64,000 bases of DNA from M55B154 sp964345775 (GTDB taxonomy: Bacteria; Spirochaetota; UBA4802; UB4802). A model generated the notes under the pieces. That model made no database searches. It was not told where the DNA came from and worked only from the letters and a program-made list of their open reading frames with translations. The position numbers and the translations under genes were made by a program. This document shows positions 15,781-25,049 of the stretch, piece by piece (the first letter of the stretch is position 1; the number at the start of each line of letters is the position of its first letter). The stretch is from positions 1-64,000 of the forward strand of contig CAYFSO010000002.1 in the NCBI GenBank assembly GCA_964345775.1. The letters are read 5' to 3'.

Positions 15781-16110
15781 CATTAACATCTATTCACAGC
15801 GTATACCCAGTTTGTCCACATTAATTCACCTGTTTATGCACAGAAAAACGGGGTAATTCACAGGTTATCCCCAGGCTATTAAGAAAGTATAACTTTTTTA
15901 TTCATGTCCCAAAATTCGATAATTAATTTGTTGCAAAAATGAGGGAGATGCACTATAGAAAGACAATGCGCGGGGATAAAGGGACATAACAAAAAACCCT
16001 TTCTTTTGGATTACGTCATTTTTTTCCGAATCTACCATACAAAGCAGCAATACTAAACAAATATTGGATATTTATAAACAGAGTTATTAACAATTGTTGA
16101 TAACTTTCGG
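15781..16110. other. oriC: Probable oriC, left part: DnaA-box cluster and AT-rich segment upstream of dnaA
   Basis: The 410-bp gap between the PC4-like gene and dnaA holds boxes close to TTATCCACA: CTATTCACA 15790, TTGTCCACA 15812, TTATGCACA 15834, TAATTCACA 15854 and TTATCCCCA 15865 (starts), all on one strand. TTATTAACA (16084) and the reverse box TGTTGATAA (16095-16103) lie next to the dnaA start. AT-rich tracts at 15885-15935 and 16000-16080 could be the unwinding element. Gene direction switches from mostly leftward to rightward across this region, as expected at a bidirectional origin. Confidence 0.75.
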
Positions 16111-16119
16111 GTGATTTAC

Positions 16120-17472
16120 ATGATACAAACAGGCGAAGAAATATGGTCAAAGGTGCTTTCATCCGTGGAAGGTACCGTGAACAGGCAGTCATTTAACATG
16201 TGGCTCAAGAATACTGAACCGGTATCCGTCACCGGTCATACCCTTACGATAAAGGTTCCCGATGACGTGGCAAAAAGGCATATCGCCGATCATTACGCCA
16301 CACTTATCAATAACGTTATTTATGACGTTACCGGTGAGAATATTGTCTGCGACTTCGTGACACAAAACGGGTTCACAGAAAACATGCAGCCGGATGAACC
16401 ACCTGCACCTATACCTGAGAAGTCCGAAACTGTAGCGGGTGACGAGCTTACGAACATGTTGAACTACCGCTACACGTTCGAAAACTTCGTTGTGGGGCCC
16501 AACAACCAGCTGGCTCATGCCGCGGCCATGTCCGTTTCACGTGCGCCGGCCACCCAGTACAACCCGCTTTTTATTTACGGTGGTACCGGACTTGGAAAAA
16601 CCCATCTCATGCAGGCAATCGGCCACCGCATCATGGACGAGCGTCCTTACCTGAACGTGCTCTACGTTCCAAGCGAACAGTTCATCAACGAGTTTATTCA
16701 ATCAATACGTGCAGGGACCCTCACAAGTTTCAAGATCAAGTACAGGAATGTGGATATCCTGTTGATAGATGATATCCAGTTCATTGAGAAGAAGGAGCAG
16801 ACGCAGGAGGAATTCTTTCATACCTTCAATACCCTGCATAATAACAAGAAGCAGATCGTTATATCCAGTGACCGGCCGCCCAAGGACCTGTCCACCCTTG
16901 AGGAGCGGCTTCGCACACGTTTTGAGTGGGGGATGATCGCTGACATTGATCTTCCAAACCTTGAGACCCGTGAAGCCATCCTGAGAAACAAGGCTGAGCG
17001 TGACAACATCGACATAAGCGACGAAGTACTCTACTATATCGCGCGTCGTATAAAATCAAGTATCCGTGCCCTTGAGGCTGCCCTGGTTCGATTGAACGCG
17101 GTGGCAACATTGTACAATGAACCCATCAGCATTTATTATGCCAAGGAACACCTGAAGGACCTCTTCGATGTTGATTCCGGAAAAAAGGTTACCACCTCGG
17201 ACATTATGCTAAAGGTTTCCGAAAAATTTGATGTCTCCATTGAGGATATTATCTCAAAAAGCCGCCACAGCAGGATAGTACAGCCGCGGTTCGTTGCAAT
17301 GTACCTTGCACGTAAACTCACAGAGCTTACCACCGTGGAAATAGGGAAAGAATTCGGGGACAGGGACCACTCCACGGTACTCAATGCCATGAGCAATGTT
17401 GAAAAGATGATACGCGACAACGAAGAATTCAGGGAGATGATTGAAGACATAACTGCGGAAATACGCAGTTAA
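16120..17472 (+). CDS. dnaA: Chromosomal replication initiator DnaA
   Basis: About 450 residues, full length. DnaA-ATP binds the oriC boxes and opens the duplex. Domain I opens with IWSKVLSSVEGTVNRQSFNMWL. The AAA+ domain has Walker A GGTGLGKTH, Walker B LLIDDIQFI and the sensor arginine region TLEERLRTRFEWG. Domain IV carries the DnaA signature GKEFGDRDHSTVLNAMSNVE, which reads the box. ATG 16120 is preferred over GTG 16111 because GGTGA then lies 5 nt upstream. DnaA boxes lie both before and after the gene, so autoregulation is likely. Confidence 0.97.
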   Translation: MIQTGEEIWSKVLSSVEGTVNRQSFNMWLKNTEPVSVTGHTLTIKVPDDVAKRHIADHYATLINNVIYDVTGENIVCDFVTQNGFTENMQPDEPPAPIPEKSETVAGDELTNMLNYRYTFENFVVGPNNQLAHAAAMSVSRAPATQYNPLFIYGGTGLGKTHLMQAIGHRIMDERPYLNVLYVPSEQFINEFIQSIRAGTLTSFKIKYRNVDILLIDDIQFIEKKEQTQEEFFHTFNTLHNNKKQIVISSDRPPKDLSTLEERLRTRFEWGMIADIDLPNLETREAILRNKAERDNIDISDEVLYYIARRIKSSIRALEAALVRLNAVATLYNEPISIYYAKEHLKDLFDVDSGKKVTTSDIMLKVSEKFDVSIEDIISKSRHSRIVQPRFVAMYLARKLTELTTVEIGKEFGDRDHSTVLNAMSNVEKMIRDNEEFREMIEDITAEIRS

Positions 17473-17743
17473 TTTGGTGTGAATAACATGTGAAGAAGTT
17501 GTTACACAGCATGGAATGGAATGTGGACAATTGATGATAACTTTTCTTCTCGTTGCTGACTTCACTGTTTCATAATATAAATCACAAACCTGTCCGTAAC
17601 AATACATAATTTATTAACACGGATATTTCATATAAGTTTTGATTTTTTCAGTATTTACAGACTTATCAACATGTTAACAGTCCCTACGACTACTACTGAT
17701 ACTTTTAATTTATTATGTTAATTAATAATAGCTGGAGCATACC
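17473..17743. other. Probable oriC, right part: DnaA boxes between dnaA and dnaN
   Basis: The 271-bp spacer carries TGTGAATAA (17478-17486) and TGTGGACAA (17522-17530) on the minus strand, and TTATTAACA (17611-17619) and TTATCAACA (17663-17671) on the plus strand. The first, second and fourth differ from the consensus box at one base. The stretch from 17560 to 17740 is very AT-rich and ends at the dnaN ribosome-binding site. Together with the upstream cluster this gives a two-part origin layout as in Bacillus. No ORF is present. Confidence 0.65.
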
Positions 17744-18868
17744 ATGAGAATAGAAGCCGACAAGGAAACCCTGATAAAAGGAGTCAGCATTTCTGATTCC
17801 GTTGTTTCATCAAAAAACGTTAATACCATCCTGTCTAATTGTCTTTTCTCGGTTTCGAAGGACATCATGGAGATTACAGGTACTGATAACGAGATTGCAA
17901 TAACTACGCGGGTTGATGTTGTTGCTGACGGCGAAAGCACTTTTGCATTGAACGGCAAGAGGCTGGTTAGCCTGCTTAAAGAATTTCCTGAAGGTTCTGT
18001 TGTTCTGGACGTGAACGAGAAACACAGCGTAAACCTTACTTCAAAATCAGGTGCCATCAGGGGTGAATACGTTATAGTCGGAACAGGTGGAGAGGATTTT
18101 CCAGAGTTGCCACAGTTTGACAAGTCAAACCTCATCGAGGTGGACCAGTCCATCATACAGGAGATGATCAAGAAAACACTTCATGCTGCGGCCCATGACA
18201 TAGTAAAACCCGTTTTCAATGGCCTGTACTTTGTATCTGCAGCTGAAAACAAACTTACGACGGTAGCGACTGATTCACGCAGGCTTGCCCTCATTGACAG
18301 GAATATAAACAACGACATAACCATAGACAACGGTGTGGTCATACCCCTGAAAACCATACATGAGCTGCTGCGTCTCCTGGGACAGAAGGATACCTGCTTA
18401 ATGTCTTTTGATAAAAAGCAGTGTTATTTCAGGATAGGTGAAACAGAGATAATATCACGAATAGTTGAAGGGCAGTTTCCAGATTATACACAGGTTATTC
18501 CCAAGGATTACATACTGAAGGCGGTAGTTGAAACTAAAAAAATAAGGGAATCACTGAGCAGGGTCAGGGTATTTACCCGGGAACCTGCCTGGAAAATTCT
18601 GTTCACCTTCAATGGAGACGTTTTGACTATCGAGGCAAATTCCCCAGACCTTGGTGAAGGGAAAGAGGAAGTGCAGGTGGAAAGTGATTCAAGCGAAGAG
18701 ATAACCGTGGGTCTGAACGCCCAGTTCGTGATGGATGCATTGAGGGACATCGATGCGTACTCCATAACCATTGGTGTGACCGGCGTGATGAGTCCGTTGA
18801 CCCTTGTTCCAGAAGGTGATGATGATTACCTGGCAGTGATCATGCCCATACAGGTAAAGTCATCCTGA
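17744..18868 (+). CDS. dnaN: DNA polymerase III beta sliding clamp
   Basis: 374 residues, usual length. The beta clamp encircles DNA and tethers polymerase III and other proteins. Family features: the N-terminal KETLIKGVSISDSVVSSKN helix-strand start, the domain-linker segment VKPVFNGLYF, VATDSRRLALID, and a C-terminal MSPLTLVPEGDDDYLAVIMPIQ that closes the peptide-binding pocket. GGAG precedes the ATG. recF follows after 8 bp in the conserved dnaA-dnaN-recF order. Confidence 0.98.
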   Translation: MRIEADKETLIKGVSISDSVVSSKNVNTILSNCLFSVSKDIMEITGTDNEIAITTRVDVVADGESTFALNGKRLVSLLKEFPEGSVVLDVNEKHSVNLTSKSGAIRGEYVIVGTGGEDFPELPQFDKSNLIEVDQSIIQEMIKKTLHAAAHDIVKPVFNGLYFVSAAENKLTTVATDSRRLALIDRNINNDITIDNGVVIPLKTIHELLRLLGQKDTCLMSFDKKQCYFRIGETEIISRIVEGQFPDYTQVIPKDYILKAVVETKKIRESLSRVRVFTREPAWKILFTFNGDVLTIEANSPDLGEGKEEVQVESDSSEEITVGLNAQFVMDALRDIDAYSITIGVTGVMSPLTLVPEGDDDYLAVIMPIQVKSS

Positions 18869-18876
18869 AAGGAGGT

Positions 18877-20001
18877 ATGAGAACAAGTGATCATATGCAT
18901 GTGTCCACGCTTACATTAAAAAATTTCAGGAACTATGATCAGCTTGTCCTTGATTTTTGTCCCGGCCATAACTTTATTACAGGACCGAACGGTACGGGGA
19001 AAACCAATATAATCGAGGCACTTGCAGTACTGTCACAGGTTAGATCATTCAGGAACGTACCTGACAACCAGATAATCCAGTGGGGCCAGGAACAGTATTA
19101 CTGCAGTGCTGCCATTGAAGGCACACCGTACCACCGTTTTGAAGTTGGATGCGCGAAATATGGTGAAAGTGTAAAAAAAAAAGCTAAAATAGATGGTAAG
19201 GAAGTAAAAAAGATATCCGATTATTTCGGGAAGTTCGTGACCATAGTCTTTTCACCGGGTGATACCGTGCTGGTATATGGATCTCCGGATGTACGCAGGC
19301 GTTTTTATGATGGTGTGATTTCAAAGACGGATGCGGTATATATTGACCATTTGCAGGAATTTAGAAGAATACTTAAAAACAGGAATTCACTGCTGAAAGA
19401 TATACGTGATGGAAGCAGGGATCCCCGGCAGCTTGATATATGGGATCATATGCTGGCTGAAAAATCCTCTGTCATTATGACCAGGAGAAACTCTGCCGCT
19501 GAAAGGGCATTGCCGCTTTTTCAAAAAGCCTATGCGTCAATTTCCGGGTACGAGAAAATACCAGTGATACGGTATCGCCCCTCAATCGAGGGAGTTGATA
19601 CCGAAGATATTATGAGGGTGTTCAGGAAAAACAGGAAAAGGGATATTCTGTCGGGAACCACTACCGCGGGACCCCAGAGAGATGATTTTATAATTGAGAA
19701 CGAAGAAAGAAGGGAGTTTGAATATTTCGCGTCTGAAGGACAGGTACGAATGGCTTCAATTTCACTGAAGGTTGCCGAGATGCAGATGGTTGAAGAGGGA
19801 TCAGGCCAGAAAGCAGTACTCCTTGTTGACGATATTATGTCACAACTGGACCAGCAACGGAGACATAATGTTGTTGCTTTTTTTCAGGGAGGGAATCAAA
19901 TTCTGTTTACAATGGTAGATGCAACACGTGTAGAGGGATATGGAGGGCAGGAACGTATATTCGTAGTTGATGAACAGGGAAGGGTGGAAAACAGGAAATG
20001 A
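18877..20001 (+). CDS. recF: DNA replication and repair ATPase RecF
   Basis: 374 residues (368 from the second Met). RecF is an SMC-like ATPase that helps load RecA at gaps. The N-terminus has LTLKNFRNYDQL and Walker A GPNGTGKTNIIEAL. The Walker B region LLVDDIMSQLD and signature-like GTTTAGPQRDDF are in place near the C-terminus. The strong ribosome-binding sequence GGAGGT (18871-18876) directly abuts the first ATG (18877) and is 18 nt before the second in-frame ATG (18895), so neither start has ideal spacing; the true start is uncertain. The stop overlaps the next gene by 4 bp (ATGA). Confidence 0.95.
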   Translation: MRTSDHMHVSTLTLKNFRNYDQLVLDFCPGHNFITGPNGTGKTNIIEALAVLSQVRSFRNVPDNQIIQWGQEQYYCSAAIEGTPYHRFEVGCAKYGESVKKKAKIDGKEVKKISDYFGKFVTIVFSPGDTVLVYGSPDVRRRFYDGVISKTDAVYIDHLQEFRRILKNRNSLLKDIRDGSRDPRQLDIWDHMLAEKSSVIMTRRNSAAERALPLFQKAYASISGYEKIPVIRYRPSIEGVDTEDIMRVFRKNRKRDILSGTTTAGPQRDDFIIENEERREFEYFASEGQVRMASISLKVAEMQMVEEGSGQKAVLLVDDIMSQLDQQRRHNVVAFFQGGNQILFTMVDATRVEGYGGQERIFVVDEQGRVENRK

Positions 20002-20360
20002 GATTCAGGCTTGGCGAAAAAAGAGAGTATAGAGCGGTTTCCTTCAAGTCACTGCTTCCATCTGTTATTCATGATTTTGATCTTGACGATGAATACATAC
20101 TCGGGCAGGTACAGGTCATCTGGCCCGAGGTTGTTGGAGAGATAATTGCAACCCATTCTTTTCCAAAAAAGATATTGAATGGGATACTGTACATAAGTGT
20201 TGATCATCCGGTGTATGCTAACGAGATAGGAATGATACAGAACAGTATACTTGAGTCTATACGGGAAACACATAGGCTGGTAATGATAAAGAGTATACGG
20301 ACAGATATTGAAAAGAATAATGTCAGATCAAGACCTGTGAAAGGATATAAAAAGGGGTAG
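19998..20360 (+). CDS. DciA-like (DUF721) helicase-loader family protein
   Basis: 120 residues. The segment VWPEVVGEIIATHSFPKKILNGILYISVDHPVYANEI, read from about residue 35, matches the DUF721/DciA core: W-x-x-VVG, then a basic strand and a hydrophobic strand ending in x-x-W/N-x-x-E. DciA recruits the replicative helicase DnaB in bacteria lacking DnaC or DnaI. It overlaps recF by 4 bp and lies in the usual place between recF and gyrB. The positively charged C-terminal tail (RSRPVKGYKKG) could contact DNA. Confidence 0.85.
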   Translation: MRFRLGEKREYRAVSFKSLLPSVIHDFDLDDEYILGQVQVIWPEVVGEIIATHSFPKKILNGILYISVDHPVYANEIGMIQNSILESIRETHRLVMIKSIRTDIEKNNVRSRPVKGYKKG

Positions 20361-20362
20361 AC

Positions 20363-20605
20363 GTGTTCATACATGTTGGCGAAAGGAAGATAATCTCTGA
20401 CAGGAACATAGTTGGTATATTCAACGCGGAGACCCTTGCAATGTCAGAAGAGAACAACCGTTATACCTCCCGACTTGGAGATAATATTAAAACGGTTGTA
20501 ATTGACACTTCTGACAGCATTATTTCAAGTGGAGTAAGTCCATTTACAGTTATAAAACGAACTACTATTTCTAAAGATTGTGTGTGGAGTAGAACAGATG
20601 AGTAA
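20363..20605 (+). CDS. RemB-like (DUF370) small DNA-binding regulator
   Basis: 80 residues beginning MFIHVGERKIISDRNIVGIF, the pattern of RemA/RemB-family proteins (MFIHLG-x-x-x-x-I-x-x-x-x-IVAI). In Bacillus the equivalent gene (yaaB, remB) also sits between recF and gyrB, and the family controls biofilm matrix genes. The start is GTG at 20363, 2 bp after the upstream stop, following AAAAGGGG. The last 8 bp overlap gyrB. Conserved position and length support the call; its target in this organism is unknown. Confidence 0.8.
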   Translation: MFIHVGERKIISDRNIVGIFNAETLAMSEENNRYTSRLGDNIKTVVIDTSDSIISSGVSPFTVIKRTTISKDCVWSRTDE

Positions 20606-22502
20606 GGATTATAGTGCTGTTAATATACAGGTCCTGGAAGGACTTGAGGCTGTACGAAAAAGACCTGCCATGTATATCGGGTCAACAGATGGGAACGGGC
20701 TGCATCACCTCGTGTACGAGGTAGTGGATAACTCCATAGACGAGGCCCTTGCTGGATATTGTGATACCATCGTGGTGACAATACGAAACGATAACTCGGT
20801 AGAGGTTGTAGACAACGGGCGTGGTATACCGGTAGAAACCCACCCGGTATACAAGACATCAGCCCTCGAGATCGTTATGACGAAGCTACACGCGGGAGGA
20901 AAATTTGATAACAAGACCTACAAGGTTTCAGGTGGTCTTCACGGCGTGGGGGTTTCGGTTGTGAACGCACTCTCGGAGAAAATGGACGTGGAAGTATCAA
21001 GAAACAGTAAAAAATATGTACAGAGTTACGTCCGGGGAATACCGAAGGCCAGGGTAAAACAACAGGGAGCGTCGAAAAAAACCGGGACCAGGATATGGTT
21101 CAAACCGGATACCGAGATATTTACAGATACGGAATATAACTTCGATACCCTTTCAAAAAGGCTGAGAGAACTTGCCTTTCTCAATGCGGGAATAAAGATA
21201 ATACTTCGTGATGACAGGGGCAAGGGCAAAGAACACGTGTTCCAGTTCAAGGGTGGTATTGTTTCATTCGTGCAGCACCTCACAGAAGCGAAGACCTCCA
21301 TAACAAAGAAGCCCATTTACTTTCACAGTGAAAAGAATGGCATGGATATTGAAGTTGTACTGGATTACATAGATGCATATAATGAAACTATTTTCACCTA
21401 TGCCAATAACATCAACACAAGGGAAGGTGGTACGCACCTGATAGGGTTCAGGTCAGCCCTTACCCGTGTACTGAATGACTTTCTGAAAAAAGAGGGATAT
21501 GACAAGAAGATGGCACAGCTCTCCGGGGATGACGTTCGCGAGGGGCTCGTGGTCATTATCAGTGTAAAACTACCCAATCCACAGTTCGAGGGACAGACCA
21601 AGATGAAACTGGGTAACGGCGAGGTCAAGGGCCTTGTGGAGTCTGCCACCAACGAGAACCTCACCTATTACTTCGAGGAGAATCCCCAGGTTGTAAGAAA
21701 GATACTGGAAAAATGTATACAGAGCGCGCGGGCCCGTATCGCTGCCAAGAAGGCCAAAGACCTTACCCGCCGCAAGAGCGCGCTTGAAACCGATACGCTG
21801 CCGGGTAAGCTTGCCGATTGTTCTGAGAGGGATCCTTCCCAGACCGAGCTGTACCTGGTTGAGGGAGATTCTGCAGGCGGTTCCGCGAAGCAGGGACGTG
21901 ACAGGCGTTTCCAGGCAATTCTTCCACTCAAAGGAAAAATACTTAACGTCGAAAAGGCTCGTCTTGACAAGATCCTTTCCAACGAAGAGATAAAGACCAT
22001 AATCACCGCAATTGGTACCGGAATAGGCGAGAACGAGTTCGACATCAACAGGACACGGTATCATAAGATAATAATAATGACGGACGCGGACGTTGACGGT
22101 TCACACATACGAACACTGCTGCTCACCTTCTTCTTCCGTTACATGCCTGAACTTATACGGAATGGCTATCTATACATCGCTCAACCCCCGCTGTATAACA
22201 TACGGGCTGGCAAGGATGTACATTACGTGTTCGACGATGAAGAAAGGGACAAGCTGTTTGAACAACTTGGCAAAGAAAAATCGAAAATAATCCTTCAACG
22301 CTATAAAGGTCTTGGCGAAATGAACCCTGACCAGTTATGGGATACGACAATGGATCCCGAAAAGAGAAAGATGCTGCAGGTTACCCTTGAGGACGAGGTT
22401 GAAGCCGAAGAAGTGTTTTCCGTGCTTATGGGTGATGCGGTAGAACCAAGAAGGAAGTTCATCGAGGAGAACGCGCGACACGTGCAGAACCTCGATCTTT
22501 AA
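20598..22502 (+). CDS. gyrB: DNA gyrase subunit B
   Basis: About 634 residues, the short GyrB form without the large insertion of enterobacteria. It provides the ATPase and TOPRIM parts of gyrase, which introduces negative supercoils. Key segments: EAVRKRPAMYIGST, the ATP-site VVDNSIDEALAG and DNGRGIPVETHP, GGLHGVGVSVVNALS, the TOPRIM motif VEGDSAGGSAKQGRDR and the metal-binding DADVDGSHIRTLLLTF. ATG 20598 is chosen over the upstream start because GGAG lies 8 nt before it and the protein then begins MSKDYSA. gyrA follows 43 bp downstream. Confidence 0.98.
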   Translation: MSKDYSAVNIQVLEGLEAVRKRPAMYIGSTDGNGLHHLVYEVVDNSIDEALAGYCDTIVVTIRNDNSVEVVDNGRGIPVETHPVYKTSALEIVMTKLHAGGKFDNKTYKVSGGLHGVGVSVVNALSEKMDVEVSRNSKKYVQSYVRGIPKARVKQQGASKKTGTRIWFKPDTEIFTDTEYNFDTLSKRLRELAFLNAGIKIILRDDRGKGKEHVFQFKGGIVSFVQHLTEAKTSITKKPIYFHSEKNGMDIEVVLDYIDAYNETIFTYANNINTREGGTHLIGFRSALTRVLNDFLKKEGYDKKMAQLSGDDVREGLVVIISVKLPNPQFEGQTKMKLGNGEVKGLVESATNENLTYYFEENPQVVRKILEKCIQSARARIAAKKAKDLTRRKSALETDTLPGKLADCSERDPSQTELYLVEGDSAGGSAKQGRDRRFQAILPLKGKILNVEKARLDKILSNEEIKTIITAIGTGIGENEFDINRTRYHKIIIMTDADVDGSHIRTLLLTFFFRYMPELIRNGYLYIAQPPLYNIRAGKDVHYVFDDEERDKLFEQLGKEKSKIILQRYKGLGEMNPDQLWDTTMDPEKRKMLQVTLEDEVEAEEVFSVLMGDAVEPRRKFIEENARHVQNLDL

Positions 22503-22545
22503 TATGGGTAATATAATAAAATAATCATGTTGGAGTATAAGAGTC

Positions 22546-25029
22546 GTGGCTGAAAAAGGTAAAGGAAAGAACACTAAGAAGAACAATGAACAGGGCGATC
22601 TTTTTCAAAAGGTGGTCAATGTTGAAATAGAAGACTCCATGAAACGCTCGTACCTGGACTATGCCATGAGCGTTATCGCCGGCAGGGCCCTCCCGGATGT
22701 TCGTGACGGTTTGAAACCGGTGCACCGGCGCATACTTCATGCCATGAACGAAAGGGCATGGAGAAGTGACCGACCTTATGTGAAATCTGCAAAGATCGTT
22801 GGCGAGGTGATAGGTAATTTTCATCCACATGGTGATGCCGCGGTGTATGACACCATCGTCAGGCTTGCCCAAAATTTTTCCATGAGGCATCCACTTGTTG
22901 ACGGGCAGGGAAACTTCGGCTCGATTGACGGTGATCCTGCAGCGGCATACAGGTATACCGAGGCAAAATTAACCCCTATTGCGCAGGAAATGCTGAAGGA
23001 TATTGAAAAGGAAACCGTTGACTTCCTTCCAAACTTCGACGAGACAAGACAGGAGCCCATTGTTCTTCCTGCAGCGTTCCCCAACCTGCTTGTAAACGGT
23101 TCTTCCGGTATCGCGGTGGGTATGGCTACCAACATTCCTCCCCATAATCTTGGCGAGATCATTGATGGCACGGTAACACTCATAGAGAACCCGGATATAA
23201 CCGTGAAGCAGTTGATGAAGATAATAAAGGGACCTGATTTTCCAACAGGTGCCATTATTATGGGAACTGACGGTATATACAAGTATTACGCCAAAGGTAA
23301 AGGAAGCGTGATCGTAAGGGCCCGACTTGACATGGAAGAAGGGAAGCGTAACAAGGAGTACATCGTGGTTACTGAGCTTCCCTACCAGGTGAACAAGGCA
23401 GCCCTCATCGCCCGTATAGCCGACCTTGTGAACAACAAGGTAATAGAAGGCATAAACGAGTTACGTGATGAATCGGACAGGACAGGACTCAGGATCGTGA
23501 TAGGTCTCAAAAAGGATGCCAACAGCAGTATAATTATCAACCAGCTTTACAAGCATACACAGCTGCAGTCAACCTTCGGTGTCAACATGATGGCCCTGGT
23601 AAACGGGGAGCCGAAAATGCTGAACCTGAAGGAGGTGCTCTCGCATTATATCCTTCACAGGAAAACAGTGGTTGTCCGAAGAACCCAGTACGAGCTGCGC
23701 AAGGCTGAAGAACGGGCACATATTCTTGAAGGCCTGAAGATCGCTTTGGATAATATTGACGAGGTGATCAAGATCATACGGGCATCCAAGACCGTCGACG
23801 AGGCTTCGAAAAACCTTATAAAGAGATTCGAGTTTTCAGAAGTGCAGGCAAAGGCCATCCTTGACATGCGACTGCAGCGCCTTACCAGCCTTGAAGTGCA
23901 GAAGGTTGTTGATGAGCTGAAACAGCTGAAAAAGCTTATCGCCGAGTTGAAGGCTATTTTGAAAAGTGACAAGAAAATACTGAACATAATAAAGGAAGAA
24001 CTTTTAGAGGTAAAGAACAAGTACAGCAACGACAGGATAACAGAGATCATGGCAGGTGGGGACGCATCCACAAGCTTTGATGTTGAAGACCTCATCGCGG
24101 AAGAAGACATGGTTATAACCATATCTAATGACGGGTTTATTCGCAGGCTTCCCGTTGATACCTTTAAGAAGCAGCGGCGTGGCGGCAAGGGTGTTACCGG
24201 GGCGGCACTGAAGCGGGAGGATTTCATATCAAAGATGACCATCGCGTCCACCCACGATACCCTTTTCCTCTTCTCCAACAAGGGTAAGATCTTCGGTATG
24301 AAAATATACGAAATTCCTGTTGCCACCAAGACAAGCCGGGGCAAATCCCTCAAGGGCATGATCAACCTGTCCAACCAGGAGAATATCACCGCCATCTGTG
24401 CCGTACCGGAATTCAGCGAGGAGGATTTTCTCTGCATGGTGACCAGCCACGGCATTATGAAGAAAACATCAGTACAGGACTTTGCCAATGCCAAGAAGGG
24501 CGGTATCATTGCCGTGAACCTGAAAAAGGACGATGAACTGGTAGACGTGAAGTTCGTGCATAAGAACGATGACGTGGTCATAGCTACCCGGAACGGCCTG
24601 TTGCTTCGAACCAACATTTCGAAGATGCGGGCCATGGGAAGAAATTCTGCCGGTATTATCGGCATGCGTCTTGATAAAGATGATGCCATAATCGGCCTGG
24701 ACGTGGTGAAGCAAAGGGCAGACCTTTTCATGGTAACAGAAAGGGGCTTTGGCAAAAAGGTGAGCTACAAGAACTTTGCGACAAGGGGCCGTGGCGGCAA
24801 AGGGATGACGTACTTCAAGAAGGGAGACAAGAACGGAAACGCCGTTGGCATACACTCAGTGTTCCCTGAAGACGAGATAATTATCGCTTCCAGGAAGGGC
24901 ATGACAATACGTCTACTGGGAAAAGACATTTCCACTCAGGGAAGAACCACCATGGGTGTCACCCTGCTGAACATAGACAAGGATGACGCGGTAATGGACT
25001 TCGCGGTCATCTTCGAAGAAAAAGAATAA
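22546..25029 (+). CDS. gyrA: DNA gyrase subunit A
   Basis: 827 residues. GyrA cuts and rejoins DNA through its active-site tyrosine. The quinolone-resistance region reads HGDAAVYDTIVRLAQ; the catalytic Tyr is in AAYRYTEAKL. SYLDYAMSVIAGRALPDVRDGLKPVHRRIL is the usual N-terminal core, read over two segments. The C-terminal beta-pinwheel has repeated GRGGKG-type blades, including the GyrA box QRRGGKG. The start is GTG (22546). The QRRGGKG box and the gyrB partner indicate gyrase rather than topoisomerase IV. Confidence 0.98.
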   Translation: MAEKGKGKNTKKNNEQGDLFQKVVNVEIEDSMKRSYLDYAMSVIAGRALPDVRDGLKPVHRRILHAMNERAWRSDRPYVKSAKIVGEVIGNFHPHGDAAVYDTIVRLAQNFSMRHPLVDGQGNFGSIDGDPAAAYRYTEAKLTPIAQEMLKDIEKETVDFLPNFDETRQEPIVLPAAFPNLLVNGSSGIAVGMATNIPPHNLGEIIDGTVTLIENPDITVKQLMKIIKGPDFPTGAIIMGTDGIYKYYAKGKGSVIVRARLDMEEGKRNKEYIVVTELPYQVNKAALIARIADLVNNKVIEGINELRDESDRTGLRIVIGLKKDANSSIIINQLYKHTQLQSTFGVNMMALVNGEPKMLNLKEVLSHYILHRKTVVVRRTQYELRKAEERAHILEGLKIALDNIDEVIKIIRASKTVDEASKNLIKRFEFSEVQAKAILDMRLQRLTSLEVQKVVDELKQLKKLIAELKAILKSDKKILNIIKEELLEVKNKYSNDRITEIMAGGDASTSFDVEDLIAEEDMVITISNDGFIRRLPVDTFKKQRRGGKGVTGAALKREDFISKMTIASTHDTLFLFSNKGKIFGMKIYEIPVATKTSRGKSLKGMINLSNQENITAICAVPEFSEEDFLCMVTSHGIMKKTSVQDFANAKKGGIIAVNLKKDDELVDVKFVHKNDDVVIATRNGLLLRTNISKMRAMGRNSAGIIGMRLDKDDAIIGLDVVKQRADLFMVTERGFGKKVSYKNFATRGRGGKGMTYFKKGDKNGNAVGIHSVFPEDEIIIASRKGMTIRLLGKDISTQGRTTMGVTLLNIDKDDAVMDFAVIFEEKE

Positions 25030-25049
25030 GGACGTGTTTTATTTAAGGC

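Noticed and set aside
16520..16535. GTTTCACGTG in dnaA considered as parS
   Set aside because: Only one half-site matches; the other half is GCGCC.
21231..21244. Palindrome GAACACGTGTTC in gyrB considered as a third parS
   Set aside because: The outer bases do not match TGTT...AACA; it shares only the central CACGTG.
22821..23282. 153-residue frame antisense to gyrA
   Set aside because: A shadow of the conserved GyrA core.
23655..24755. 366-residue frame antisense to gyrA
   Set aside because: It lies wholly inside gyrA, whose domains are complete. Its translation is low-complexity (Ser/Arg/Ile/Phe-rich) and has no ribosome-binding site.
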